Shown: positions 8,019-15,784 of the stretch, piece by piece | Numbering within the stretch: position 1 is the first letter of the stretch | How the letters are laid out: each line of letters opens with the position of its first letter | Origin: Terasakiella sp033100395 | GTDB taxonomy: Bacteria; Pseudomonadota; Alphaproteobacteria; Rhodospirillales; Terasakiellaceae | Length of the DNA stretch: 64,000 nucleotides | Direction of reading: 5' to 3' | Assembly (NCBI RefSeq): GCF_033100395.1 | Contig: NZ_JAWLVJ010000012.1 | Coordinates: 62,001-126,000 of the forward strand | Made by a program: the position numbers and the translations under genes | Notes under the pieces: generated by a model | What the model was told of the DNA's origin: nothing | The model's input: the letters and a program-made list of their open reading frames with translations, nothing else | The model's database searches: none

Positions 8019-8564
8019 ATGAAACGCCTTCTCGTTAGTCTTTTTATTCTGGTGGGCCTTAGCCTGTCTGCACAAGCCGAAGATTATGATAAAGAAAACA
8101 CTCTTTTTCTTGATCTGAAAAATGGCCGTGTCGTCATCAAAATGCGCCCGGACATTGCGCCACGACATGTGGAACGCATCAAAAAACTAACACGGGAAGG
8201 CTTTTATAACGGTTTGAAATTCCACCGGGTCATTCCGAGCTTTATGGCCCAGACGGGTGATCCGCTGGGTACCGGCATGGGCGGCAGTAAATATCCCGAC
8301 CTGCCAGCAGAATTTTCAAACGAGCTGCATAAGGCTGGTACCGTTTCCATGGCACGTTCCACAAGTCCAAACAGTGCCAACAGTCAGTTTTTCATTATGT
8401 TTAAAAAGAATGCCAGCCTCGATGGACAATATACCGTCTGGGGCCATGTAGTGGATGGCATGAAATATGTCAACCGCATCCGCCGGGGCAGCAAATATAA
8501 TGACGGCAAAGTCAAAAATCCGGATACCATCATTAAAATGCAAGTCGCTGCAGACGTACAATAA
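8019..8564 (+). CDS. Periplasmic cyclophilin-type peptidyl-prolyl isomerase (copy 2)
   Basis: 181 residues with a signal peptide MKRLLVSLFILVGLSLSAQA cleaved before ED. The mature part is a close paralogue of the upstream cytoplasmic enzyme: FHRVIPSFMAQTGD with the catalytic Arg, SMARSTSPNSANSQFF, and VWGHVVDGM. It probably helps fold outer-membrane or periplasmic proteins. It is the second of three tandem cyclophilins. The mature protein is more basic than copy 1 (KYNDGKVKNPD). Confidence 0.9.
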   Translation: MKRLLVSLFILVGLSLSAQAEDYDKENTLFLDLKNGRVVIKMRPDIAPRHVERIKKLTREGFYNGLKFHRVIPSFMAQTGDPLGTGMGGSKYPDLPAEFSNELHKAGTVSMARSTSPNSANSQFFIMFKKNASLDGQYTVWGHVVDGMKYVNRIRRGSKYNDGKVKNPDTIIKMQVAADVQ

Positions 8565-8582
8565 ATAAAGGACCAACCTTTC

Positions 8583-9125
8583 ATGAAACGCTTCGTACTC
8601 TCTTTCCTGGTCGCGCTGACCATGGCTTTTACCGCTCAGGCCCAGGATGTTGATAAAGAAAACCTGCTCTATCTCGACCTCAAAGATGGTCGGGTTGTCA
8701 TTCAGATGCGTCCGGATCTGGCCCCAAAACATGTGGAACGCTTCAAGATGCTGTCGCGTAAGGGTTTTTATGACAACACCCCAATCCACCGCGTAATCCC
8801 CGGCTTTATGGCCCAGATGGGTGATCCAACGGGACGCGGGACAGGCGGCAGTGACTATCCAGACCTGAAAGCTGAGTTTTCCAGTGAACCCCATGTGCGT
8901 GGTACTTTGTCCACAGCACGCACTCGCAACCCAAACAGCGCCAACAGCCAGTTCTTCATCATGTTTGACCGTGCCTCACACCTGGACAACCAATATACGG
9001 TTTGGGGCCATGTGATCAAAGGCATGGAATTTGTCGATATGATCGCCCCCGGTGAAGGCCGTGGCGGCATTGTTGAAGTCCCGGACAGAATTATCAAAAT
9101 GCAGGTTGCAGCTGACGTAAAGTAA
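8583..9125 (+). CDS. Periplasmic cyclophilin-type peptidyl-prolyl isomerase (copy 3)
   Basis: 180 residues with signal peptide MKRFVLSFLVALTMAFTAQA cleaved before QD. The motif is IHRVIPGFMAQMGD, where Ile replaces the usual Phe before the catalytic His-Arg; TARTRNPNSANSQFF and VWGHVIKGM are intact. It is expected to act as a periplasmic prolyl isomerase. It is the last gene of the tandem trio and is followed 10 bp later by a Rho-independent terminator. The two exported copies resemble each other most and may derive from a duplication after export was gained. Confidence 0.9.
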   Translation: MKRFVLSFLVALTMAFTAQAQDVDKENLLYLDLKDGRVVIQMRPDLAPKHVERFKMLSRKGFYDNTPIHRVIPGFMAQMGDPTGRGTGGSDYPDLKAEFSSEPHVRGTLSTARTRNPNSANSQFFIMFDRASHLDNQYTVWGHVIKGMEFVDMIAPGEGRGGIVEVPDRIIKMQVAADVK

Positions 9126-9135
9126 CCCCACCTTA

Positions 9136-9166
9136 AAAGCCCCGCTGATCTGAGTGGGGCTTTCTT
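9136..9166 (+). terminator. Rho-independent terminator of the cyclophilin operon
   Basis: AAAGCCCC (9136-9143) pairs with GGGGCTTT (9156-9163) around a 12-nt loop, followed by CTTATT. Confidence 0.75.
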
Positions 9167-9180
9167 ATTGAGGATATCTG

Positions 9181-9540
9181 ATGAAGTTTCTTTTTACCCT
9201 GATCACAAGCCTGTTTTTTACAACCGCAGTCTTTGCCGATGAACCTGTTGTTACAGGCGTTCAAATCTCTGAACCGGATGCATCGGGCAAACACACTTTC
9301 CATGTCAGCGTCAAACATGCGGATACAGGCTGGGATCATTACGCAGATAACTTCGAAATCCTAAGCCCCGATGGCACCATCCTCGCCACCCGCGTGCTTC
9401 ATCACCCCCATGTGAATGAGCAGCCTTTTACTCGATCAAAATCCGGGGTTGTCATTCCTAAAGGATTGAAAGAAGTAGACGTGCGCGCCCATGACAGTGT
9501 TCATGGCTATGGGCCTACAGTGCGGGTGGAGTTGCCCTAA
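9181..9540 (+). CDS. Small exported protein, immunoglobulin-like, function unknown
   Basis: 119 residues with a signal peptide cleaved near VFA-DE (residue 19). The mature part is about 100 residues of predicted beta-strand (HTFHVSVKHADTGWDHYADNF, TRVLHHPHVNEQPF) with several His residues (TRVLHHPHVNE) that could bind metal. The family is not firmly recognised. It begins 15 bp after the cyclophilin terminator and its stop overlaps the convergent binding-protein gene by 4 bp. Confidence 0.6.
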   Translation: MKFLFTLITSLFFTTAVFADEPVVTGVQISEPDASGKHTFHVSVKHADTGWDHYADNFEILSPDGTILATRVLHHPHVNEQPFTRSKSGVVIPKGLKEVDVRAHDSVHGYGPTVRVELP

Positions 9541-10367
9541 CTCTGCATCTTCATATAGTAACGATCCAGAATTTCTTTCAGGCGACCTGATTTTTCCATG
9601 CGCAAAATCCCGTCATCAATGATCCCTTTCAATTCTTCACTGTAAGACACATTGCGCGAAATCAACATATAGAAATCGTCTTTCTTCGCCTTTGGGATCG
9701 CGGCAAAGCCGATCTGGCGGCTGTCAAACAATTCTTTCCCAATCAGTTTAAAGCCCAGAATGATGCTGGGACGCCCCAGAAAGAAGGCGCAATCATCATT
9801 CATGGTACGTAACACAAGGGCTGTATAGGATTTCGCCGCCATATTAACCTGATCGTTTTTGATCACGCCTGTGCCTTCATAGTTATAGGCATAACGCCCA
9901 CAAACCTGACCATATAAAAAAAGATCGCTTGCCGATTTGATATTCGGCTTTTCAGAAAAACGTCGCTTGGAATAAAAGAAGCTTTGTACAGATGTATAAT
10001 ATTTACGCGTATATAAAAATCGTTCCGCACGCGCATCGCTGTAAGAAGAACTCAGCGCCACCTGATAGGCCTTGCCTGCGTCAGTGCGTTCCAGACACTG
10101 TTTCCACGACGGCATCGCAAATTCAGCCTTGATGCCATGGGGTTCCAGAATTTCTGTCAGCACATCAACATCATAGCCTTTGACGATACCGGGTTCTTTC
10201 GGATCAATATATGTATAAGGCGGCCAGCCCGAACCATCGCCGCAAAAGCGGATGGTCTTGCCTGTCAAACTGCCTGCCTGGGCAGAGGAAACAAAAGCAG
10301 CCCCCAAAAGCAGAACAATAATACTTATACAAAAGCGCAACACGCATACCCTCAAGTCTTTACACAT
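9537..10367 (-). CDS. Periplasmic solute-binding protein, SBP_bac_3 type, orphan
   Basis: 276 residues from the ATG at 10367; longer frames upstream add a non-signal-like extension. The signal peptide (about 1-31, cleaved AQA-GS) is followed by the typical start IRFCGDGSGWPPYTY and GYDVDVLTEILEPHGIKAEF of the amino-acid-binding superfamily. Cysteines recur in the mature part (C43, RTDAGK-flanking CLERT, QVCGRY, DDCAFF), so disulfides are possible. No permease or ATPase lies nearby, so it may feed a distant transporter or a sensor. The ligand is unknown. Confidence 0.75.
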   Translation of the reverse strand: MCKDLRVCVLRFCISIIVLLLGAAFVSSAQAGSLTGKTIRFCGDGSGWPPYTYIDPKEPGIVKGYDVDVLTEILEPHGIKAEFAMPSWKQCLERTDAGKAYQVALSSSYSDARAERFLYTRKYYTSVQSFFYSKRRFSEKPNIKSASDLFLYGQVCGRYAYNYEGTGVIKNDQVNMAAKSYTALVLRTMNDDCAFFLGRPSIILGFKLIGKELFDSRQIGFAAIPKAKKDDFYMLISRNVSYSEELKGIIDDGILRMEKSGRLKEILDRYYMKMQS

Positions 10368-10530
10368 ATGGGTACATCTTAATGCAGGAAACCATATAGG
10401 TCCAGATAGTACCTTAGTATGATTCCATCTTTTCAAACAGGCGGAATGATGGTCTACTGCCCAATAATGACCACAATTAAACGGCATACAGCTATCAAGT
10501 TAAAATAGACAAGAATTCAAAGGCTGCATC

Positions 10531-11889
10531 ATGAGTGTTTCCATCGCCGAAAAATCTGAAAAATACGACCTGCGTGTGCCGCGCTACACAAGCTATCCCA
10601 CGTCGCCGCATTTTCTGGCGACCGAAACAGATGCGGACTATCGCGCCTGGCTGAAAAACCTGGACCCAAGCGTCGGTGTTTCGCTTTATATCCACATCCC
10701 TTTTTGTGATGAGATGTGTTCGTTTTGCGGCTGTTACACCAAGATTGTAAAACGCTATGATCCGATCACGGAATATCTGGAGTATGTGCTGAAAGAAATC
10801 GATTTGCTGGCCGAAGCCTTGCCTGCGCGCATGCTGGCAAAGCATGTCCATTGGGGTGGTGGATCACCGACTATGTTAAAGGCTGAAGACTGGGTCACCA
10901 TCATTGAAAAGCTGAAAAGCGTCTTTGATATTGATGACAGTTCAGAGCTTGCAGTTGAACTTGATCCGCGTACCGCCACAGAAGAATATGTCAAAGCCAT
11001 TTCAGAAGCCGGGATCAATCGCGCATCCATCGGCGTGCAGGATTTCCACGAAGAAGTCCAGGTTGCTATCAACCGTATCCAGCCTTTCGAGGTCACTAAA
11101 AATGTGGTCGGCTGGCTGAATAAATACGGCATTACCTCTATCAACTTTGACCTGCTTTATGGCTTGCCGTTTCAGACGACTGAGCGTGTGCTGGATATGG
11201 TGGACAAGGCTGTCAGCCTGAACCCCAAACGCTTTGCTGTCTTTGGCTATGCCCATGTGCCCTGGATGAAATCCCACATGAAGCTGATCCCGGAAGAAGC
11301 CTTACCCAACGCCATGGAACGCTGGGAACAGATGGAAGCCGCCGCCAATCGTCTGGAAGAACATGGCTTTGTTAAAATCGGACTGGATCATTATGCCCGC
11401 CCTGATGATGAAATGACCATCGCCATGAAAGAAGAAACCCTGCACCGGAATTTCCAGGGCTACACGGTCGATAACAACCCGGTCATGCTGCCCCTTGGTG
11501 CCTCCAGCATTGGGCAGACACCCGAAGGGTATGTTGCCAACGTTCAGCCGCTTCGTGATTACAAGCGCATGATTGATGCAGGCACCCTGCCCATTGGTCG
11601 GACCCGTGGTCTGGAAAATGAAGATATTCTGCGCCGTGCGGTGATCGAACAAATCATGTGCAACATGAAGGTGGACCTACGCGCCATGTGTCGTGAACAT
11701 GGTGTTAGCGAAGATCATTTTGCCGCAGAAGAAGAAAAGCTGCAGGCTCTGGTCGAAGATGACATCTGCACGCTGGAGAACGGTCTTCTAATTCTGCCCG
11801 AAGAGGGACGCCCCTTGATGCGGATGGTGGCAGCGACCTTTGATACCTACCTGCAACAGGGGCAGAAAAAACACTCCCGCGCGGTGTAA
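10531..11889 (+). CDS. hemN: Oxygen-independent coproporphyrinogen III oxidase
   Basis: 452-residue radical SAM enzyme that converts coproporphyrinogen III to protoporphyrinogen IX in anaerobic haem synthesis. It begins with the HemN-type N-terminus RVPRYTSYPTSPHF. The cluster motif is C59-x3-C63-x2-C66, followed by C68 (CSFCGC), matching true HemN and not HemW-like proteins. HWGGGSPT and the C-terminal HemN domain follow. Length equals the E. coli enzyme (457). No clear FNR box was found upstream. The next gene starts 11 nt after the stop. Confidence 0.92.
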   Translation: MSVSIAEKSEKYDLRVPRYTSYPTSPHFLATETDADYRAWLKNLDPSVGVSLYIHIPFCDEMCSFCGCYTKIVKRYDPITEYLEYVLKEIDLLAEALPARMLAKHVHWGGGSPTMLKAEDWVTIIEKLKSVFDIDDSSELAVELDPRTATEEYVKAISEAGINRASIGVQDFHEEVQVAINRIQPFEVTKNVVGWLNKYGITSINFDLLYGLPFQTTERVLDMVDKAVSLNPKRFAVFGYAHVPWMKSHMKLIPEEALPNAMERWEQMEAAANRLEEHGFVKIGLDHYARPDDEMTIAMKEETLHRNFQGYTVDNNPVMLPLGASSIGQTPEGYVANVQPLRDYKRMIDAGTLPIGRTRGLENEDILRRAVIEQIMCNMKVDLRAMCREHGVSEDHFAAEEEKLQALVEDDICTLENGLLILPEEGRPLMRMVAATFDTYLQQGQKKHSRAV

Positions 11890-11899
11890 CGGACAAGGC

Positions 11900-12649
11900 A
11901 TGAGACGCGTGAGGAAATCCTTATTTGCTTTCTTGTGCGTCTTCTGCCTCCTCCCCATCAGCAACTCAAAAGCGAACAGCACACAGGATACACTTATAAA
12001 AATAGGTGTGTCCGGCCATAATCTGTTCTTTCAATCCATCCTGCCGGAATTCTTCAAACGAGCAGACCTGGATTACGCCCCTCAACAGATGCCATTTAAT
12101 CGCGCCATCTGGGCCTTGTCCAAAGGGGAACTGGATGTGGCGGGTCCCTATTCCATGGATGCGCTCGGCAAATATGCGATTTCCACAAACTTTCAGCTTA
12201 AAAACCTCACCCGTGTTGAAGTCGCAATCGACAGATCGCCCATTTTTGCGCTTTTCACCGATCCAGCTTTACACAAAGGCCTCCTGAAAAAACTGGAAAA
12301 CCGACGCGTTGCCATCCTGCGTGACCTGACCCTCAAGCTGTCGGTCAGAGAAAAAAACACATTCCGTCCCAAATCTTTAGATCAACTCGTTAAATTACTT
12401 CTGTCCAAACGTGCAGATATCGCCACCGTGACAAAAAAGGATCTGGATCTCGTGCGCAAACTCTATGGCGACAAAGCGATCTACAGCACGCCGCGCCCTA
12501 TCCTGTTTCAGGAACAATTCCTCTTTGTCAGATCAGATGCACCCTGGCTAAAAGAACGCTTGGAAACCACCCTGCACCGTTTCACAAAATCCGATTACCA
12601 TCAGGTTCGCTGGGAAAAATATAGTGTAGAAAAAGAATGGCAGGACTAA
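11900..12649 (+). CDS. Periplasmic solute-binding-like protein, orphan
   Basis: 249 residues from the ATG at 11900, which has AAGG 3 nt upstream and lies just after hemN. The signal peptide ends near SKA-NS (residue 25). The mature part is a divergent SBP_bac_3-like fold (IKIGVSGHNLFFQSILPEFF, WALSKGELDVAGPYSMDALG). It lacks the usual PF-x-Y/F ligand entry, so ligand and even binding ability are uncertain. No transporter partner is present. Position suggests cotranscription with hemN, but a functional link is not evident. Confidence 0.65.
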   Translation: MRRVRKSLFAFLCVFCLLPISNSKANSTQDTLIKIGVSGHNLFFQSILPEFFKRADLDYAPQQMPFNRAIWALSKGELDVAGPYSMDALGKYAISTNFQLKNLTRVEVAIDRSPIFALFTDPALHKGLLKKLENRRVAILRDLTLKLSVREKNTFRPKSLDQLVKLLLSKRADIATVTKKDLDLVRKLYGDKAIYSTPRPILFQEQFLFVRSDAPWLKERLETTLHRFTKSDYHQVRWEKYSVEKEWQD

Positions 12650-12655
12650 CGCTGC

Positions 12656-13477
12656 CTATTTTAAAATCATATCGCGTGACTTAACAATCAGATCAAACAA
12701 ATAAGCCGTATCCGCCGACCCGGTCTTATCCGGATGCAGGGCCTTCATCAGAGTTTTGGCGCGTTTTTCCACTTCATCCGGATAGCCTTCTTTCAGGCCC
12801 AGCATATAATGCGGATCGCTTGGCACCAGCACCAAATTGGCTTCCTGTGTCTTATGAAGTTCGGCCTGTAAACGCTCGAGCTCAGCCTGCGCAACATCGC
12901 GATCATTCTTTGCTTCCGACAGGGCTTGTTTCAGCCGTTTGATCTCATCTTCACAGTCTTTGATTTCCTGCTTGGCGAAATCACCGAGCTTATCTCGCAA
13001 AACCTGCTTTTCCGTCATGCGTTGATATTGGGTTTGCAGACAAGCCTGACAAAAGGCCACTTCACGTAATGCCCGTTCATCAAGCTGCCCCCCTGTCTTT
13101 CGATATTTTTCATTCCAGAAGAGATCAAGGTCGGCGAAGAACTCCGCAAAGGATCCGGCATTCTCTTTCAACAGGTTTTGATGTGTCTGATAATTCAGCG
13201 ACAGGACCTTGCCAAAAAATTTATGAATATCCGGCCCGCAGATCAGGCGGATATAGGGGCTGCGCACATATTCTTTTTCGTATTCTTCACTGAAAAACTT
13301 GTTCTCGCTCAAGAACTTGTCTTTGGCTTTATGGTACTTTTCCTTCAAGTCCTCCGGCAGGATTTTTTCAAAGACCGCAGACGTCACAAAATGTAGATAA
13401 AGCGGAAACGGCAGATGAACCGACATCGCTTTTTTCTTCTGATGGTCGATGGACAGGGCCAGCCGGATGATATGCAT
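12656..13477 (-). CDS. Protein with C-terminal J-domain (DnaJ-like)
   Basis: 273 residues. A globular N-terminal part of about 160 residues is not recognised; it includes FCQACLQTQY. A coiled coil (about 165-220, EDEIKRLKQALSEA, LERLQAELHKTQE) is followed by a J-domain whose HPD tripeptide is H248-P-D250 (MKALHPDKTG). The HPD motif is required to stimulate Hsp70 ATPase, so it probably delivers a client to DnaK. The J-domain is C-terminal, opposite to DnaJ. The ATG at 13477 is supported by AGGAAA 7 nt upstream. It converges on the binding-protein gene with a 6-bp gap. Confidence 0.65.
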   Translation of the reverse strand: MHIIRLALSIDHQKKKAMSVHLPFPLYLHFVTSAVFEKILPEDLKEKYHKAKDKFLSENKFFSEEYEKEYVRSPYIRLICGPDIHKFFGKVLSLNYQTHQNLLKENAGSFAEFFADLDLFWNEKYRKTGGQLDERALREVAFCQACLQTQYQRMTEKQVLRDKLGDFAKQEIKDCEDEIKRLKQALSEAKNDRDVAQAELERLQAELHKTQEANLVLVPSDPHYMLGLKEGYPDEVEKRAKTLMKALHPDKTGSADTAYLFDLIVKSRDMILK

Positions 13478-13585
13478 AGTCGAGTTTCCTGTTTTAAGGA
13501 CAAGGCCTTATACATTGATTTACATCTACGTCACAAAAAATTAATTCGTAGACCGAACAATTATCTGGCGCTTGCGCGGGCATAT

Positions 13586-13597
13586 CGACTATAGTCG
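13586..13597. promoter_or_regulatory. 12-bp perfect palindrome upstream of the acyl-CoA dehydrogenase
   Basis: CGACTATAGTCG is a perfect palindrome 54 bp ahead of the start codon, and contains a TATAGT that could be a -10. It could be a repressor operator; acyl-CoA dehydrogenase genes are often TetR-controlled. This is inference from position only. Confidence 0.3.
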
Positions 13598-13650
13598 CTC
13601 CAAATTGGAAAATCACGACTTTAAGATCATACGTTCAGGAGGTTAAAACC

Positions 13651-15426
13651 ATGACAGTTTACAACGCACCGATCACAGAAATGGAATTTCTGATCAAGGA
13701 TGTTTTTGACCTCGATACCATCACGGCCCTTCCCGGTTATGAAGAAGCCACCGAAGATATGGTGGATGCCATTCTGGAAGAAGCGGGCAAGCTGGGCCGC
13801 GACATCATTGCCCCACTCGCACGCACATCAGACGTTGAAAACCCGATCTGGAAAGACAATGACGTCACCACATCGCCCGGCTTTAAAGAAGCTTACGCCC
13901 AGTTTATCGAAGGCGGCTGGCAGGGCATCGGCTGTGACCCGGAATTTGGCGGCATGGGCCTGCCGTTTGTGCTGTCCAACGCGGTCAGCGAGATTTGGAA
14001 CTCTTCCTCCATCGCCTTTGGTCTCTGCCCCATGTTGACGGGTGGCGCGATTGAAGCTTTGGAAACACATGCTTCAGACGAGCAAAAAGCCATCTATCTT
14101 GAAAAAATGGTCACAGGCGAATGGACAGGTACCATGAACCTGACCGAGCCTTCTGCCGGTTCCGACCTCGCCGCTGTCAGCACCAAAGCTGTGCCACAGG
14201 ATGATGGCACTTATAAAATTTCCGGTCAGAAGATTTTCATCACCTTTGGTGAACATGACATGACCGACAATATCATCCACCTGGTCCTGGCGCGCACGCC
14301 GGATGCGCCTGCAGGGTCACGCGGTATTTCCCTCTTCATCGTACCGAAATATCTGGTCAATGAAGATGGCTCCTTGGGCGAACGCAACCCGGCTTACTGT
14401 ATCTCCATTGAACATAAGATGGGTATCCATGGCTCCCCAACTGCCACTATGTCTTTTGAAGAAGCCACAGGTTATCTGGTGAAAGAAGAAAACAAGGGGC
14501 TGGCCTGTATGTTCACCATGATGAACAACGCGCGTCTGAACGTGGGGAATGAAGGGTATGCGGCGGCCGAACGTGCCTATCAGGGCGCACGCGAATATGC
14601 GCGTGAACGTATCCAGAGCCCGCTTTTGGGATCCAAAGACAAAACATCTGTCAGCATCGACAAACACCCGGACGTGCGCCGCATGCTGCTGACCATGAAG
14701 TCCAAAACAGAAGCAGCCCGTGCGATTTCTTACTTTGCTGCACGTCAGCAGGATATCTTTGCGAAATCCGACAATGATGATGCACGCGCCAATGCAGATG
14801 CGCTGATCCAGCTTCTCACACCCGTTGTTAAAGCCTACAGCACCGACATCGGTAAAGAAGTGGCGGACGATGGCGTCCAGGTCCATGGCGGCATGGGCTT
14901 TATTGAAGAGTCCGGCGCACCACAATGGCTGCGCGATGTGCGCATTACAGCGATCTACGAAGGCACCAACGGCATTCAGGCCAACGACCTGATCGGCCGT
15001 AAAGTCGCCATGAACGGCGGGGCGTATCTGGATGTGCTGCTGCCACTGGTGAAAGCTGATGTCGAAGCCGTCAAAGGCACCTTCCCCGACATGGCCTCTG
15101 CCCTTGAAGTCGGTATCGAAAACGTCGAAAAAGCCACCGCCTGGCTGGTTGAAAGCTTCAAGGAAGACCCGAAACAGGCTGCTACAGGCTCTGTCCACTA
15201 CCTGCGCCTCCTCGGCAACGTCTGCGGCGGCTGGCTGCTGGCAAAATCGGCTTTGATTGCACAAAGCAAACTGGATGCGGGTGAAGGCGATCCAACCTTC
15301 ATGAAAGCCAAGATTAACACCGCTCATTTCTTTGCAGAACAAATCCTGCCAACCTCTTCAGCCCTGAAAGCCATGTTCACCAGAGGCTATGGTGCGACAC
15401 TAGCTTGCGAGGATGACTGGCTGTAA
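13651..15426 (+). CDS. Acyl-CoA dehydrogenase, DmdC-like long form
   Basis: 591-residue flavoenzyme of the long acyl-CoA dehydrogenase group that includes 3-methylmercaptopropionyl-CoA dehydrogenase (DmdC). It has the N-terminal all-alpha domain, FAD and substrate region (MNLTEPSAGSDL, ISGQKIFITFGEHD), the catalytic-base segment AIYEGTNGIQ with E437, and the family's extra C-terminal helical domain. It oxidises an acyl-CoA to the enoyl-CoA and passes electrons to ETF. DmdC would mean DMSP breakdown, but close paralogues handle ordinary fatty acyl-CoAs and no dmd or other beta-oxidation gene is adjacent, so the substrate stays open. AGGAGG 8 nt ahead of the ATG is strong. A terminator follows. 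Confidence 0.85.
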   Translation: MTVYNAPITEMEFLIKDVFDLDTITALPGYEEATEDMVDAILEEAGKLGRDIIAPLARTSDVENPIWKDNDVTTSPGFKEAYAQFIEGGWQGIGCDPEFGGMGLPFVLSNAVSEIWNSSSIAFGLCPMLTGGAIEALETHASDEQKAIYLEKMVTGEWTGTMNLTEPSAGSDLAAVSTKAVPQDDGTYKISGQKIFITFGEHDMTDNIIHLVLARTPDAPAGSRGISLFIVPKYLVNEDGSLGERNPAYCISIEHKMGIHGSPTATMSFEEATGYLVKEENKGLACMFTMMNNARLNVGNEGYAAAERAYQGAREYARERIQSPLLGSKDKTSVSIDKHPDVRRMLLTMKSKTEAARAISYFAARQQDIFAKSDNDDARANADALIQLLTPVVKAYSTDIGKEVADDGVQVHGGMGFIEESGAPQWLRDVRITAIYEGTNGIQANDLIGRKVAMNGGAYLDVLLPLVKADVEAVKGTFPDMASALEVGIENVEKATAWLVESFKEDPKQAATGSVHYLRLLGNVCGGWLLAKSALIAQSKLDAGEGDPTFMKAKINTAHFFAEQILPTSSALKAMFTRGYGATLACEDDWL

Positions 15427-15445
15427 GCTTGGTTCCTGAAACGAT

Positions 15446-15481
15446 AAAAGCCCTGCCTCTTAACTGAGGTGGGGCTTTTTT
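15446..15481 (+). terminator. Rho-independent terminator of the acyl-CoA dehydrogenase gene
   Basis: AAAAGCCC with GCCTC pairs with GAGG and GGGGCTTTTTT around a TTAACT loop. It lies 20 bp after the stop codon. Confidence 0.8.
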
Positions 15482-15517
15482 GTGTCCAATTCTTACGTCA
15501 TTCCTGCCACTCTTTCC

Positions 15518-15587
15518 GTCATCCCCGCAAAAGCTGGGACCCAGAAACCGGGCTATTTGACTGGGTTCCCGCTTTCGCGGGAATGAC
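15518..15587. repeat. 70-bp imperfect palindrome (REP-like)
   Basis: GTCATCCCCGC...GGGACCCAG (left arm) pairs with CTGGGTTCCCGC...GGGAATGAC (right arm) around a 16-bp centre. It has the GTCAT-CCCGC signature of dispersed proteobacterial intergenic palindromes. It lies between convergent genes and has no coding potential. Confidence 0.7.
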
Positions 15588-15610
15588 GACAGAAAAACAC
15601 CCCCCAATCC

Positions 15611-15709
15611 TGTCATCCCGGATTTATTCCGGGACAATCCGTTGAAGCAAACTCACTCCCGACCGCTTTCTAATCACCCGATTGTCCCGGCACACGGGCC
15701 GGGATGACA
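15611..15709. repeat. 99-bp bipartite inverted repeat
   Basis: The left arm, TGTCATCCCGG then CCGGGACAATC (15611-15639), is repeated in reverse as GATTGTCCCGG then CCGGGATGACA (15680-15709). Each arm is itself a small hairpin. The 40-bp centre has no recognisable content. Related bipartite elements sit at 27853-27926 and 58172-58243. Confidence 0.75.
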
Positions 15710-15733
15710 ATAAAGGGAAATCATCATCAAGCG

Positions 15734-15775
15734 CACGCCTTCCACCCTGATGCCGCAACATGTGCGGCATGACGA
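15734..15775. repeat. Short palindromic element, copy 1 of 2
   Basis: CACGCCTTCCACCCTGATG is followed by the hairpin ATGCCGCA/TGCGGCAT and then GACGA. The 19-bp left block recurs exactly at 49592-49610 with a decayed hairpin. With the two elements before it, this fills most of the 358-bp gap between convergent genes. Confidence 0.65.
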
Positions 15776-15784
15776 GGATATCAA

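Noticed and set aside
10481..10530. FNR box upstream of hemN
   Set aside because: ATCAA is present at 10494-10498, but the partner half-site at the right spacing is CATAC, with no match to TTGAT.
14317..15342. 341-codon minus-strand frame inside the acyl-CoA dehydrogenase gene
   Set aside because: Antisense to a confident gene, with no RBS or recognisable domain.
15482..15784. CRISPR or insertion-sequence remnant in the repeat-filled gap
   Set aside because: The elements are distinct palindromes, without equal-length spacers, transposase coding or target duplications.
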